Below, piece by piece: positions 42,764-51,771 of a stretch of DNA of 57,134 nt (within the stretch, counting starts at the first letter, position 1; each line of letters starts with the position of its first letter). Under the pieces are notes generated by a model. The model did no database searches. It was not told the DNA's origin and was given only the letters and a program-made list of their open reading frames with translations. Location of the stretch: NCBI GenBank assembly GCA_049511415.1, contig JBEKYC010000046.1, forward strand, positions 1-57,134, in the 5' to 3' direction. A program made the translations under genes and the position numbers. The stretch comes from Bog-159 sp049511415 (GTDB lineage: Bacteria; Acidobacteriota; Terriglobia; Bryobacterales; Bryobacteraceae).

Positions 42764-44152
42764 TTATTCGCCAGGTTTGGAAAGTGCCTTCACCAGTTCG
42801 TATAGAAAAGTTTGACCTTCGAAGAACGCTGTGACGCCCATGCGCTCGTCACGCCCATGAAAGCGGATGTCATCCCGGTCCATAAAGAAACCCTGGACGC
42901 CATATGTCGGAATTCCGGCCGCCCGAAGGTACAGGCCGTCCGTCGCTCCCATCACCATAATTGGGATAGTGGGCACACCCGGCCATAATGTGTCGGTGAG
43001 CCGGCTGACACTCCTTAGAACATCGTCCCGCATCGGTGACGCCGGACCCTTGCTGACTTCTCCGGCGATCGTGAGACTCACCTGGTCGTCTGCGATTACC
43101 TGATTGAGAGTGCTGTGCACGTATTCAACCGAATCCTCGGGCAGAACCCGGCAATTCACGTTGGCCGCTGCCAGTTGTGGCAGCGCGTTCCTGGCGTGCC
43201 CTCCCTCGATTTGTGTCGCGACGCAGGTCGTGCGCAGCGTCGCATTCCAGGCGGGAGTCGCTTGCGCGACCTTCTGCATCGACTCCGCGGAGCCGGCCGC
43301 CACCGCCGCCAGATCGGACTTCACTGGCCCGGCCTCGATCTTCGACATGGCGGCGAAGTATGCTCGCGTGACATCGTTGGTCTTCGATGGGAAGCCGAAT
43401 TTTGACAGCCGGTCGAGAGCACCCGCCAGATGGTAAATCGCGTTGTCTGCAACCGGCAGCGAACTGTGCCCGCCCTTGTTTCGGACCTCCAATCGAAAAT
43501 TGATTACGTACTTCTCGCTAACTTGAAGGTCATTCGAGATCTTCCTGCCACCAGCCATTTCGCCCCAACCGCCTTCATTCAGCGCGAACTCCGCGTCAAT
43601 CAATTCACGCTTGTTCTTGATCAGCCATTGAACGCCGTTGTAGGGACCTCCGCCCTCTTCGTCCGCGGTCAGGGCCACGATTATGTCGCGGTCCGGCCTG
43701 AAGCCTTCGCGCCTGTAGCGAATGAGGTTCGCAATCCAAACCGCCGCCTGAGCCTTATCGTCAGCGGTGCCGCGGCCGTAGAAGAAGCCATCCCGCTCAA
43801 TAAATTGGAATGGGTCCATGCTCCAGTCCTCTCGTTTGGCTTCGACGACATCGGTATGCGCCAGCAGCAGAATCGGTTGGCGCCGGCCGGCACCGTGATA
43901 CCGGACAACCAGATTTGCCTTCGTGGGGATCGCGCCGCCCACAAAAATGTCGCTGTCGGAGAAGCCCCCGGCTCTCAGCCGGGCTGCCACGGCTTCCGCT
44001 ACTGGAGTGGTCGCACCGGTTGTATAGCCCGACTTGATCTCGACTAATTCTCTGTAGATGTCGCGAGCTAATTCCCGCTCCGGCTCTGGCGGCATGGTCT
44101 GGCCGGTCGCTGACGCCACGACCAGAGCGGGCAAGATAAAGAATCTGAGCAT
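42764..44152 (-). CDS. Secreted M20/M28-type zinc metallopeptidase
   Basis: A 462-residue peptidase of the M20 family. A signal peptide (FFILPALVVASATGQ) is followed by the metal sites: H99-T-D101 in LLLAHTDVVEAKREDW, GRGTADDKAQ with the bridging Asp, and ALTADEEGGGPYNG with the catalytic Glu and ligand Glu. A dimerisation-type lid domain runs about 215-340 (VRNKGGHSSLPVADNAIYHL at its start). The last ligand His is in the C-terminal FHGRDERMGV region. It should cleave small peptides or acyl-amino acids in the periplasm. ATG 44152 is chosen at the start of the signal peptide. An esterase gene lies 49 bases upstream on the same strand, and the frames may be co-transcribed. Confidence 0.88.
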   Translation of the reverse strand: MLRFFILPALVVASATGQTMPPEPERELARDIYRELVEIKSGYTTGATTPVAEAVAARLRAGGFSDSDIFVGGAIPTKANLVVRYHGAGRRQPILLLAHTDVVEAKREDWSMDPFQFIERDGFFYGRGTADDKAQAAVWIANLIRYRREGFRPDRDIIVALTADEEGGGPYNGVQWLIKNKRELIDAEFALNEGGWGEMAGGRKISNDLQVSEKYVINFRLEVRNKGGHSSLPVADNAIYHLAGALDRLSKFGFPSKTNDVTRAYFAAMSKIEAGPVKSDLAAVAAGSAESMQKVAQATPAWNATLRTTCVATQIEGGHARNALPQLAAANVNCRVLPEDSVEYVHSTLNQVIADDQVSLTIAGEVSKGPASPMRDDVLRSVSRLTDTLWPGVPTIPIMVMGATDGLYLRAAGIPTYGVQGFFMDRDDIRFHGRDERMGVTAFFEGQTFLYELVKALSKPGE

Positions 44153-44201
44153 GCCACATTCTGCCACAGCCGCGTACCGGTCGGACGCCCGCGGCCAGAA
44201 C

Positions 44202-45143
44202 TTACAACTCCCGCACCGCCGCAGCAACTTGCTCCAAGGCCCGCCGCCCCTGGCTCAACACTCCCCCCATGGAAAAGAACGGGTGAATCATGCCGGCGTA
44301 GCGCGTACAAGTAACAGCCACGCCGGCATCTGCCATACGTTTGGCGTAGGCCTCCCCCTCGTCGCGCAGCGTGTCGCACTCACCCGTGATCACCAGCGCC
44401 GGTGGCAGACCGCGCAGGTCCTCCGCCAAGAGCGGCGATGCATAGGGGTGAGACGCATCCTCCACGCTTGCCAGATAATGCCCCCGAAACCATTCCATCT
44501 CCGCGCGAGTCAGATAATAACCTTCGGCGAATTCCCGGTAAGAGGGCGTATCAAACGACGCTAAGTTGGTAACCGGGTATACCAACACCTGCAATGCGAG
44601 CGGCGGACCACCCTCGTCGCGAGCCTTTAGGCACATGACCGTGGACAAATTGCCCCCGGCGCTGTCGCCGCCAACCGCGATACGTCCCGGATCGATCCGC
44701 AGCCGGCCCGCATTTGCGGCCACCCAGCACGTCGCGGTGTAGCACTCATTGACAGCAGCCGGAAACTTGAATTCGGGGGATAAGGCATAGTGCACGGGCA
44801 CCACCACGGCGCCGGCGCGGCGGCAAATGGCCCGGCATATGACGTCATGCGTATCTAGATCGCAGACCACCCAACCGCCGCCGTGGAAGTACACCATGCA
44901 GGGAAACGGTCCGGCCCCCTCCGGTGTGTAAACACGGATCGGAATGGGCCGATACGGTCCCGGGACGTTGATGTCTTGGACGCCGCCGACAGGCTCCGGA
45001 CTCCCGCCGACCAGTTTCAGGGCTTCCACGGCTGCCTGGCGCGAATCCGGGGGCGACAGCGTTTCAATGGCGGGCGCCCCCTGCGCCTCGCCCTCTTCCA
45101 ACAAGACGCGCACTTCGGGATAAAGCTTGGGTCGGTTGATCAT
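44202..45143 (-). CDS. Alpha/beta hydrolase, HSL-type esterase
   Basis: A 313-residue hydrolase of the hormone-sensitive-lipase (type IV) group. The oxyanion motif HGGGW lies at 87-91 in MVYFHGGGWVVCDLDTHD, and the nucleophile S161 in VGGDSAGGN. The acid sits in ALVITGECDTLRDEGEAYAK and the catalytic His in AGMIHPFFSM. No signal peptide is visible, so it is cytosolic. Typical substrates are short-chain acyl esters. ATG 45143 matches the family's start. It is transcribed away from the hybrid histidine kinase gene across an 84-bp divergent gap. Confidence 0.9.
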   Translation of the reverse strand: MINRPKLYPEVRVLLEEGEAQGAPAIETLSPPDSRQAAVEALKLVGGSPEPVGGVQDINVPGPYRPIPIRVYTPEGAGPFPCMVYFHGGGWVVCDLDTHDVICRAICRRAGAVVVPVHYALSPEFKFPAAVNECYTATCWVAANAGRLRIDPGRIAVGGDSAGGNLSTVMCLKARDEGGPPLALQVLVYPVTNLASFDTPSYREFAEGYYLTRAEMEWFRGHYLASVEDASHPYASPLLAEDLRGLPPALVITGECDTLRDEGEAYAKRMADAGVAVTCTRYAGMIHPFFSMGGVLSQGRRALEQVAAAVREL

Positions 45144-45227
45144 GGCTGATTTCGTAGATTAACAGCATGCCACCCGTTCGTATCTTGCCGTATCCGCGGA
45201 AAGTGCGTTAGGCTGATTACAATCCCA

Positions 45228-47672
45228 ATGCCAGAAGAAGCGCCGGCACTTCCAATCGAACAGGCACGCCTGGCCAGCGAACTCGCGGACGCCCGCCAAC
45301 AGGAGCGGCTTTACCGTGAGCTATTTGAAGACAGCCTGGGATTGATGTGCGTGCATGACCTGGATGGCATACTATCCATCGTCAATCCGGCGGCTGCACG
45401 CTCACTTGGTTTTCGGCCCGACGAGGCCCCCGGCGTGAACATGAAGCAGTTCCTCGCCCCGGCTGTGCGAGATTTATTTGACGTGTATCTTGATCGGATA
45501 CGGAAGAACGGCAGCGATTCCGGACTGATGCGGCTGATGGCTCGGGACGGGTCGGAACGAATCTGGCTCTATCGCAATGTCCTCTACCAGGAATCCGGCG
45601 CCCCGCCGCGCGTGTTGGGGCACGCCCAGGACATCACAGATCGCGTTCGCGCCGAGGAGGCAGTCAAAGAGAGCGAACGGCGTTTTCGCAACATGGCGGA
45701 TACGGCGCCTGTGTTTATCTGGATCACCGATACCGAGGGCCAGTGCGTCTTCGTCAATAAGGGCTGGCTCAGATTCTCCGGCCGGACCCTCGATCAGGAA
45801 TTGGGCCGCGGATGGACTGAAAATTTTCATCCGGAGGATCGCGCGGAAGGCCTGACGGATTTTCTGGACGCGTTCGCGGCACGCCGCGAATATCATGTCG
45901 AGCGCCGCATGCAGCGGGCCGACGGCACGTACCGCTGGATACTGAACAGCGGAACGCCGCGCTTCGATACAAATGGCCGCTTCGCCGGCTACATCGGCTC
46001 CTGCGTGGATGTCACCGAGGCGCGGCAAGACCGCGAAGCGCTGCGCAAGGCACGCGACGAGCTGGCGTTGCGGGTTGCGCATCGCACCGCCGAGCTGTTG
46101 CGCAGCAACGAAGCCCTCCGCCAATCCGAGCAGCATTACCAGGATTTGGCTGAGATGTCGCCGGTAGGAATCTTCCGTACGGACCAGGCTGGACGATGTG
46201 TTTACCTGAACCAGCGGGCGTGCGAAATCATTGGTGTTAGCCTTGAAGAAGCTGGGCAAGGCCGCTGGGACCGAATCCTGGAGCCGGAAGATCGCAGCCG
46301 CCTGGCGGTGGAGTGGCGCCGCGTCGTACAGGGTGGCGCCACCGGATCGCTGGAGCACCGCATCGTGCGCGCGGATGGATCCACTGTTTGGGTACTCACG
46401 CATCTGGCCGCGGAGCGGGATTCTTCCGGGGCCATCGGCGGCTGCATCGGTACCGTGGCGGACGTCAGTGATCGCAAGCGCGCCGAGGAAGAGAAACGCA
46501 AACTCGAAGAACAGGTGCAACACGCGCAACGCTTGCAGAGCCTGGGTATCCTGGCCGGCGGCCTGGCGCACGATTTTAACAACCTGCTGACCGTGATCTT
46601 GGGCAACGCACGAATGGCTCTGCTCGATTTGCCCGCCGGCTCAGCGGTGGTCGACAAACTGGCGGAAATCGAGACGGCTACCAGCCGCGCGGCGGAACTC
46701 ACCAGCCAAATGCTGGCCTACGCCGGCAAAGGCAGGTTTAGGGTACAGGCCGTGAATTTGTCGCGCTTGGCGGCGGATACCGCAAACCTGTTGCAGAGCG
46801 TGATTTCGAAGAAAATCGTGACGCGTTTCGACCTGCCAAACGACATTCCTTGCATCCAGGCCGATCCGGCGCAAATCCGGCAGATCGCCATGAACCTGAT
46901 TACCAATGCCGCGGAAGCCATCGGCGATGACGGCGGCTACATCGTGGTAGCCTCGGGCGTCATGCACGCGGACCGGGAATACCTTTCCAATATCTGGTTC
47001 GACGACCAGCTTCCCCCCGGACATTATGTATATCTGGATGTCCGCGATACGGGGTGCGGCATGACTCCCGAGACGCAGGCGCGAATCTTCGATCCGTTTT
47101 TCAGCACCAAGTTCACCGGCCGGGGATTGGGACTCGCGGCTGTGATTGGTATCGTGCGGGCGCATCACGGCACCTTGAAGGTCTCAAGTCAGCCAGGCGC
47201 CGGATCCGCCTTCCGCCTGTTGTTTCCGGCATCCGACACGTCTGAGGAATCCCCCTCCAGCGAGACTGCAAAGATGCAGGACCACAGCCGGCAGGGAACC
47301 ATCTTAGTGGTTGACGACGAAATGGGCATGCGTCACCTGGCGCGCGCCATCCTGGAACAAGCTGGATACACGGTGATGGCTGCGGGAGATGGTGGTGAGG
47401 CCATTCGCGTCTTCCGCCGGCACGCGGCGGAGATTGTGGCGGTCCTGCTCGACCTGACGATGCCGGTGATGAATGGAGAAGAGACGGCGGCGGAGTTGTT
47501 GAAGATCCGCGCCGCCGTTCCACTAGTTCTATCGAGCGGCTATGGCGAACACGAAGCCGCCGCACGGCTGGCGGATAGGGGCCCGGCGGCTTTTTTGAAA
47601 AAACCGTACCAACCCGCGGATCTCATCGCGGCGGTGCGTGGAGTGCTCGGTCAGTCCGTGGGCGAGTCTTAG
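45228..47672 (+). CDS. PAS-containing hybrid histidine kinase
   Basis: An 814-residue soluble sensor. Three PAS domains span about 20-125 (GLMCVHDLDGILSIVN), 150-265 and 300-415 (PVGIFRTDQAGRCVYLN). A HisKA-type helix pair follows with the phospho-His near 447 in LAGGLAHDFNNLLTVI, then HATPase_c (N-box MNLITNAAEA, G1 DTGCGM, G2 GRGLGLA) and a C-terminal receiver with D742 in AVLLDLTMPVMNGEE. No membrane segment is present, so the signal is internal, perhaps redox or a bound cofactor. The AHDFNNLL H-box is the type found in PAS hybrid kinases of soil bacteria. Its stop codon overlaps that of the convergent DUF362 gene. Confidence 0.93.
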   Translation: MPEEAPALPIEQARLASELADARQQERLYRELFEDSLGLMCVHDLDGILSIVNPAAARSLGFRPDEAPGVNMKQFLAPAVRDLFDVYLDRIRKNGSDSGLMRLMARDGSERIWLYRNVLYQESGAPPRVLGHAQDITDRVRAEEAVKESERRFRNMADTAPVFIWITDTEGQCVFVNKGWLRFSGRTLDQELGRGWTENFHPEDRAEGLTDFLDAFAARREYHVERRMQRADGTYRWILNSGTPRFDTNGRFAGYIGSCVDVTEARQDREALRKARDELALRVAHRTAELLRSNEALRQSEQHYQDLAEMSPVGIFRTDQAGRCVYLNQRACEIIGVSLEEAGQGRWDRILEPEDRSRLAVEWRRVVQGGATGSLEHRIVRADGSTVWVLTHLAAERDSSGAIGGCIGTVADVSDRKRAEEEKRKLEEQVQHAQRLQSLGILAGGLAHDFNNLLTVILGNARMALLDLPAGSAVVDKLAEIETATSRAAELTSQMLAYAGKGRFRVQAVNLSRLAADTANLLQSVISKKIVTRFDLPNDIPCIQADPAQIRQIAMNLITNAAEAIGDDGGYIVVASGVMHADREYLSNIWFDDQLPPGHYVYLDVRDTGCGMTPETQARIFDPFFSTKFTGRGLGLAAVIGIVRAHHGTLKVSSQPGAGSAFRLLFPASDTSEESPSSETAKMQDHSRQGTILVVDDEMGMRHLARAILEQAGYTVMAAGDGGEAIRVFRRHAAEIVAVLLDLTMPVMNGEETAAELLKIRAAVPLVLSSGYGEHEAAARLADRGPAAFLKKPYQPADLIAAVRGVLGQSVGES

Positions 47673-48625
47673 GCCGGCTTCCGGCGCAGATCGCCCAGTT
47701 CCTTGATTAGTTCGAACCGGGTTTCCACGGTGGCCACGTTTTCCCCGATTTGCTGGATGTTCGGTTCGGCGATTCCTTCCAGCCCCCCGGCCAAGATCAA
47801 ATATCCTACCCGCGCCGGCTCGATCTGCATGATACGGCAGCAGGTGGCGTCCACCGCCAGGGGATCGCGGCCGCTCACCAGCACGCCCGCCGGTTTCGGG
47901 TTACCCTGTATGGGCCCGTTTCCGTCCATGCCCACGATTCCATCTACGATGGAGAAGTGCCGCGGAAATAAGGAATGCAAATCCGCAATCGATTGATGGA
48001 TGCCCGCCCAATGCAATATATTCTTGGGCCAGCCGTACACGCCGCCGGGCACCAGCCCAAAGAAATTCTTCATGGATAGTGTGGCGCCGGCCCAGTGATG
48101 CGTTTTCATCTTGGGCATGGACACCAGCAGATCGCTTCCCAACACGGTATTCGGTAAGTACAGAGACTTCAGCGGTGAGACCGGATGCGGCAATTGCACC
48201 TTTGTAACTTCGTCCAGGTTCAGATCCGTGAATAAGTCTTCGAACCCGGGTATGATGTCGAAATATCCGGCTGCTTCGGCCAGGTCTAAAGTACCCCGGC
48301 GATGTCCAGGTCCTTCGGCGATGACGACGTTCGCGCCCAATTCACGGAATGCTTCCAACGCGGCGTGCACGAGCATGGGGTGCGTGTTGATCGTGGTGTT
48401 CGGGTCGAATTCCACCAGATTCGGTTTCAGCAGCACGCACCGGCCGCGAACCTGCAACCTATGTTCCGCCAGGATGCGCCGCACCGTGTCGTAGATATCT
48501 TGGGAATATGCCGGCGCGCGGGTCACCAACACCGGCGAACGGGATCTGGGAGGCGGAACCGCCCGATTGCAACCGGCCAAACCCACGCCCGCGGCCGTGA
48601 ATAGGAAGTCGCGCCGGCGCATCAT
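47669..48625 (-). CDS. DUF362-domain Tat lipoprotein
   Basis: A 318-residue protein. The N-terminus MMRRRDFLFTAAGVGLAGC combines a twin-arginine motif with a lipobox (LAGC), so it is probably exported folded and lipid-anchored. The DUF362 core shows VLLKPNLVEFDP, VVIAEGPGHRRGT, LVSMPKMKTHHWAGATLSMK and NFFGLVPGG, and DPLAVDATCCRIM. The family is linked to iron-sulfur proteins but no 4Fe-4S cysteine cluster is visible here. It lies 18 bases after the squalene-cyclase-like gene on the same strand, so the two form an operon. A second Met, three bases inside, could also start. The function is unknown. Confidence 0.85.
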   Translation of the reverse strand: MMRRRDFLFTAAGVGLAGCNRAVPPPRSRSPVLVTRAPAYSQDIYDTVRRILAEHRLQVRGRCVLLKPNLVEFDPNTTINTHPMLVHAALEAFRELGANVVIAEGPGHRRGTLDLAEAAGYFDIIPGFEDLFTDLNLDEVTKVQLPHPVSPLKSLYLPNTVLGSDLLVSMPKMKTHHWAGATLSMKNFFGLVPGGVYGWPKNILHWAGIHQSIADLHSLFPRHFSIVDGIVGMDGNGPIQGNPKPAGVLVSGRDPLAVDATCCRIMQIEPARVGYLILAGGLEGIAEPNIQQIGENVATVETRFELIKELGDLRRKPA

Positions 48626-48643
48626 ATCTCAGCATCCCCAGTA

Positions 48644-49516
48644 CTAATCCAAAAAAACATTTCTTCCCTGCTCCGCTGCGGCCGCGATTACCGTCAGAGC
48701 GGTGTCCGGCAGTGTGCGGCAAGGCATCCGAAAAATGGGAGCGCCAGCCGGAAGCTGCTGGTGAGCCAGCAATCCGAGCCGTAACCAGGCGGCTCCGCCC
48801 GAGGACCGGTGCTCCCGTAAGAATCGGTTGGCCAGGTTGAATGTCTCCGTCAGCTTACCGGAGTCGCTGCCGGCCAAGGCCAATAACGCTTGACCAGTAG
48901 TTTCCGGGTAGGATCCCAAATCGTAGCCCACTGCGTGGTTCGAGCCGTAATTCCATCCGCCATCCGCGCAGCGCCGCGAAAATAGAAACCGCTGGGCCGT
49001 ATCGATACGCTCCCGCAGGTCGCTGGAAGGCTGCCTTCCATAGCATTTCCTGAGCGCCAGAATGCCCAGGCAGGTCGGCGTTACCCAGGCGGACGTGCCT
49101 GGGAACCAGGGCCAGCCGGTTCCGGCGGAACCTGGCGGCAGTTTGCCGTTCAAAACCACTTCGCGCCAGCGAAAGAATGGTGACGAGTCTCTGCCGTCCT
49201 GCCCGAGCAGCCAGTCGACTGCGCGCGCATGTCGGGCCTCGCCTACCGCTTGTGGAGATAACAGCGCCACCAGCGCTGTTACCCAGGTGCTTTGGTCCAC
49301 GGAGCGCCTGGGCGCCCATCCCCCGTCCGACCGTTGTGCGGCGCTTAGCCATGCCGCCGCATCGTTGCCGCGCGGGGCCGCCGTCCCGGTCGCACGGTTC
49401 GCGAGCAATGCGTACACCGTGGGCTCTGTCCACGAGCCGCCCTTGCCATACGGCCAGCCTCCATCCGGGTTTTGGGCCGCTGCGATTTTTTCCAGAGCGC
49501 TCGGATCCGCTTCCAA
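48644..49516 (-). CDS. Small squalene-cyclase/prenyltransferase-like repeat protein
   Basis: A 290-residue alpha-alpha-toroid-type protein with QW-like repeats (AAAQNPDGGWPYG, AAQRSDGGWAPRR, RRCADGGWNYGSN). This is the fold of squalene-hopene cyclases and prenyltransferase beta subunits, but less than half the usual cyclase length and without the DxDD protonation motif. It is therefore probably not a complete cyclase. No signal peptide is clear; the frame begins at TTG 49516, with AGGGGA ten bases upstream. It forms an operon with the DUF362 lipoprotein. Binding or modification of a lipid or polyprenyl molecule is a guess based only on fold. Confidence 0.75.
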   Translation of the reverse strand: MEADPSALEKIAAAQNPDGGWPYGKGGSWTEPTVYALLANRATGTAAPRGNDAAAWLSAAQRSDGGWAPRRSVDQSTWVTALVALLSPQAVGEARHARAVDWLLGQDGRDSSPFFRWREVVLNGKLPPGSAGTGWPWFPGTSAWVTPTCLGILALRKCYGRQPSSDLRERIDTAQRFLFSRRCADGGWNYGSNHAVGYDLGSYPETTGQALLALAGSDSGKLTETFNLANRFLREHRSSGGAAWLRLGLLAHQQLPAGAPIFRMPCRTLPDTALTVIAAAAEQGRNVFLD

Positions 49517-49630
49517 AATCGTTGATTCCCCTCTGCAACAAATCAGGCGCGGGGACGCTACGGGTTAGCGCCCTCCCGCGCCATAAATGCTTTGCGAGCC
49601 AGCAAATAACTACAGGGATTTCAAAAAACA

Positions 49631-49729
49631 CTACCGCGTTACTTTGCGGCGCCGGCGGCGCTGCAAGAGCAGCAACAGAATCACGCCAGCCGCAACCCAG
49701 ATCACTATCTGCATTGTTACGCTACTCAT
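49631..49729 (-). CDS. 32-aa single-helix membrane protein
   Basis: A very short frame: MSSVTMQIVIWVAAGVILLL then LLQRRRRRKVTR, that is one hydrophobic helix and a strongly basic tail. AAAGGAGATAG stands about eight bases before the ATG, one of the best ribosome-binding sites in the window. It lies between the terpene-cyclase-like operon and the inverted repeat that ends the Tad operon. No family is recognised. Confidence 0.55.
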   Translation of the reverse strand: MSSVTMQIVIWVAAGVILLLLLQRRRRRKVTR

Positions 49730-49780
49730 GACCTATCTCCTTTCTTTGAAGTGGCACTCGCTACGAAAACCATCAACCGG

Positions 49781-49860
49781 CCACAGATGAACACAGATCA
49801 ACACGGATAAGACAGTCGGGTGTTTATGGCTTATCTGTGTTTATCTGTGTTCATCTGTGG
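49781..49860. repeat. Long inverted repeat (30-bp arms)
   Basis: The left arm is 49781-49810 and the right arm 49831-49860, with 28 of 30 bases pairing and a 20-base loop. The arm is itself made of a repeated ACACAGATNA unit (CCACAGATGAACACAGAT...). It lies between the end of tadC and the 32-aa protein gene. It may act as a bidirectional transcript end, although it has no T-run; the same type of intergenic repeat occurs widely in soil bacteria. Confidence 0.8.
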
Positions 49861-49864
49861 CTAC

Positions 49865-50797
49865 TTAGAACCCTTTCATCAACGGCAACAGATACTTCAC
49901 CACGCCCAGCACGCCCGGCCCGGCGCACACCAGCATCATAGCCGGCAGAATGAAGAAGAAAATCGGAAACACCAGCTTTACGCCAACCTTGGCGGCGCGC
50001 TCTTCCGCTTCCTGCCGCCGCCGCACGCGAAGATAATCCGAATGTTGCCGCAACGACTCCGCGATGCTGGTGCCGAAGCGGTCATTCTGGATCAGGATCG
50101 CAGTCAGCTTGCGCAGTTCCGGCTCCCCGGTACGCTCGCCCAAATTTTTCAGAGCGTCGCTGCGCCGCTTGCCAGCCCGGATCTCCAGGTTCACCTGCTG
50201 AAATTCTTCGGTGAGCTGCGGGTGCGCGTGGCGCAATTCCGTGGCGACGTAATTGATCGACTGGTCCAGCCCCAATCCTGCTTCCACCGAAATCACCATC
50301 AGGTCCAGGGCGTCCGGCAGCGCCAGCCGTAGGATGGTCTGACGTTTGGTGATCTTTTTCTCCAGCAGAAAGCTGGGTGCGATGTAGCCGCCCAGAGTCA
50401 ACGCCAGCGGGAAGACTACGTGCAGCGCCTGGTTGTCCCCCATGGCATTCCGGCACGTCAGGCCCAGGATTCCAAAAACCACGGTGCTGAGCAGCCGGAT
50501 TCCGTAATAGATCTTGACCGCGTTGTCTGAGCGATAACCCGCAAAGGACAGCATCTGCTTGGTCATGGAGCTTTCGTCGGTCGATACCGGCATCAGCTCG
50601 CCGACCCTCTGGATGATCTTGTACTCCCGCGGCTTGTGGGCTTCCGCGTCCAGCGGAGCACCCGTAGTCGGGTTTTCGATCACGGGCTCGCCAAGTTGTT
50701 CGTAAACCTGTCCGGGCCGCGCATAGCGTTGGTAACCGAACGCGGCAATCGCGCCCATAACCAGCAGAAAAAACACGACGACCAGAGTTATCGGCAT
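49865..50797 (-). CDS. tadC: Tad pilus inner-membrane platform protein TadC
   Basis: A 310-residue type II secretion F-domain protein. One N-terminal helix (1-20) is followed by a cytoplasmic part, two helices (about 100-145), the conserved F domain (about 160-285: LRLALPDALDLMVISVEAGL, then GLDQSINYVATELR) and a C-terminal helix pair (VFPIFFFILPAMMLV). With TadB it forms the platform for Flp pilus assembly. It is the last gene of the operon, seven bases from tadB, and is followed by a large inverted repeat. Confidence 0.9.
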   Translation of the reverse strand: MPITLVVVFFLLVMGAIAAFGYQRYARPGQVYEQLGEPVIENPTTGAPLDAEAHKPREYKIIQRVGELMPVSTDESSMTKQMLSFAGYRSDNAVKIYYGIRLLSTVVFGILGLTCRNAMGDNQALHVVFPLALTLGGYIAPSFLLEKKITKRQTILRLALPDALDLMVISVEAGLGLDQSINYVATELRHAHPQLTEEFQQVNLEIRAGKRRSDALKNLGERTGEPELRKLTAILIQNDRFGTSIAESLRQHSDYLRVRRRQEAEERAAKVGVKLVFPIFFFILPAMMLVCAGPGVLGVVKYLLPLMKGF

Positions 50798-50800
50798 CTT

Positions 50801-51769
50801 TTAGACCTTGATCTTAATAATTCGGCGAATGAAGTAATTCCCCAACAATACGCAGAAAATCGCAGCCAGGATCAGGTACTTACCATCCGGATCCTTGGCC
50901 ATGCCCTGTAAATAGCCGGGCGCCACGGCCAGCAAAGCCAAACCAGTGAGTACCGGCAGAATGGTCAGGATCAACGCCGTCAATCTGCCGTGCGCGCTGG
51001 CCGCCTTAACCTCGCCCTTCAGCCGGAAACGTTCTCGTATCACATGCGCCAGCCGGCCCAGAATTTCGTTCAAGTTGCCGCCCGTCTGGCGCTGCAGCAT
51101 GACCGTCGAGGTGAAGAAACGGAAGTCGAGCAGCGGCACGCGGTTGGTCAGGTTGTCCATCGCGTTCACGAATGGCGCGCCCAAATTGATCTCGTTAAAC
51201 GTGGTGCGCAGCTCCGTCGATAGCGGCTCCGGCACGTGCTCGCCGACCATGGAAAGACTGATCAAGAAAGCATGTCCGGCGCGCACGGAGCGGGCCATGA
51301 AATCCAGCGCCTCGGGGAATTGTTCTTCGAGCTGCGCCAGTCGCTTGGTCCGTTTCTTCCGCAGGTACACATAGGGCAGGCACGCGGTGGCGGAAGCCAG
51401 GACCAGGCACGATAGCACCTCGTTAATGATGAACGGAAAGCGCAGCCCCAACAGGAAGCCCGGCACGGCCGCCCCCACCGACGCCATGAACAAAGTCGAC
51501 GGAGTCCACGTGAGGCCCGACTGTTTGATGGTGTTTTGCAGGTGTGTCGCGATATTCGCCGCTGCCAGCATTTTGTAAAGGCCGGATACCTGCGGCGCCA
51601 CGTCCTTCAACAGTTTCGTCACCGGCACCGGACGGTTGCCGGCGACGGTCTGCAGCATGTCCTTGACAACCTTCTGGCGGTGCTGCTGCCGGTACAGAAA
51701 GGCGAACACGGCAAACGCCATGATCAGCGCAAATACCAGAAAGAAGATGCCAAACAGCCACAGAGACAT
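50801..51769 (-). CDS. tadB: Tad pilus inner-membrane platform protein TadB
   Basis: A 322-residue F-domain protein. There is a helix at 5-22 (FGIFFLVFALIMAFAVFAFL), a pair near 90-145, the T2SSF core (EEQFPEALDFMARSVRAGHA, FLISLSMVGEHVPEP; LDFRFFTSTVMLQRQTGGNL), and C-terminal helices (LTALILTILPVLTGLALLAV). The gene starts two bases after the cpaF stop and precedes tadC. The partner F-domain pair and the order cpaF-tadB-tadC are diagnostic of Tad loci. Confidence 0.9.
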   Translation of the reverse strand: MSLWLFGIFFLVFALIMAFAVFAFLYRQQHRQKVVKDMLQTVAGNRPVPVTKLLKDVAPQVSGLYKMLAAANIATHLQNTIKQSGLTWTPSTLFMASVGAAVPGFLLGLRFPFIINEVLSCLVLASATACLPYVYLRKKRTKRLAQLEEQFPEALDFMARSVRAGHAFLISLSMVGEHVPEPLSTELRTTFNEINLGAPFVNAMDNLTNRVPLLDFRFFTSTVMLQRQTGGNLNEILGRLAHVIRERFRLKGEVKAASAHGRLTALILTILPVLTGLALLAVAPGYLQGMAKDPDGKYLILAAIFCVLLGNYFIRRIIKIKV

Positions 51770-51771
51770 GG

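Noticed and set aside
45474..46571. A 365-codon minus-strand frame within the hybrid kinase gene
   Set aside because: Antisense shadow of PAS and HisKA domains.
48644..49516. The QW-repeat protein as a complete squalene-hopene cyclase
   Set aside because: It is less than half the normal length and lacks DxDD.
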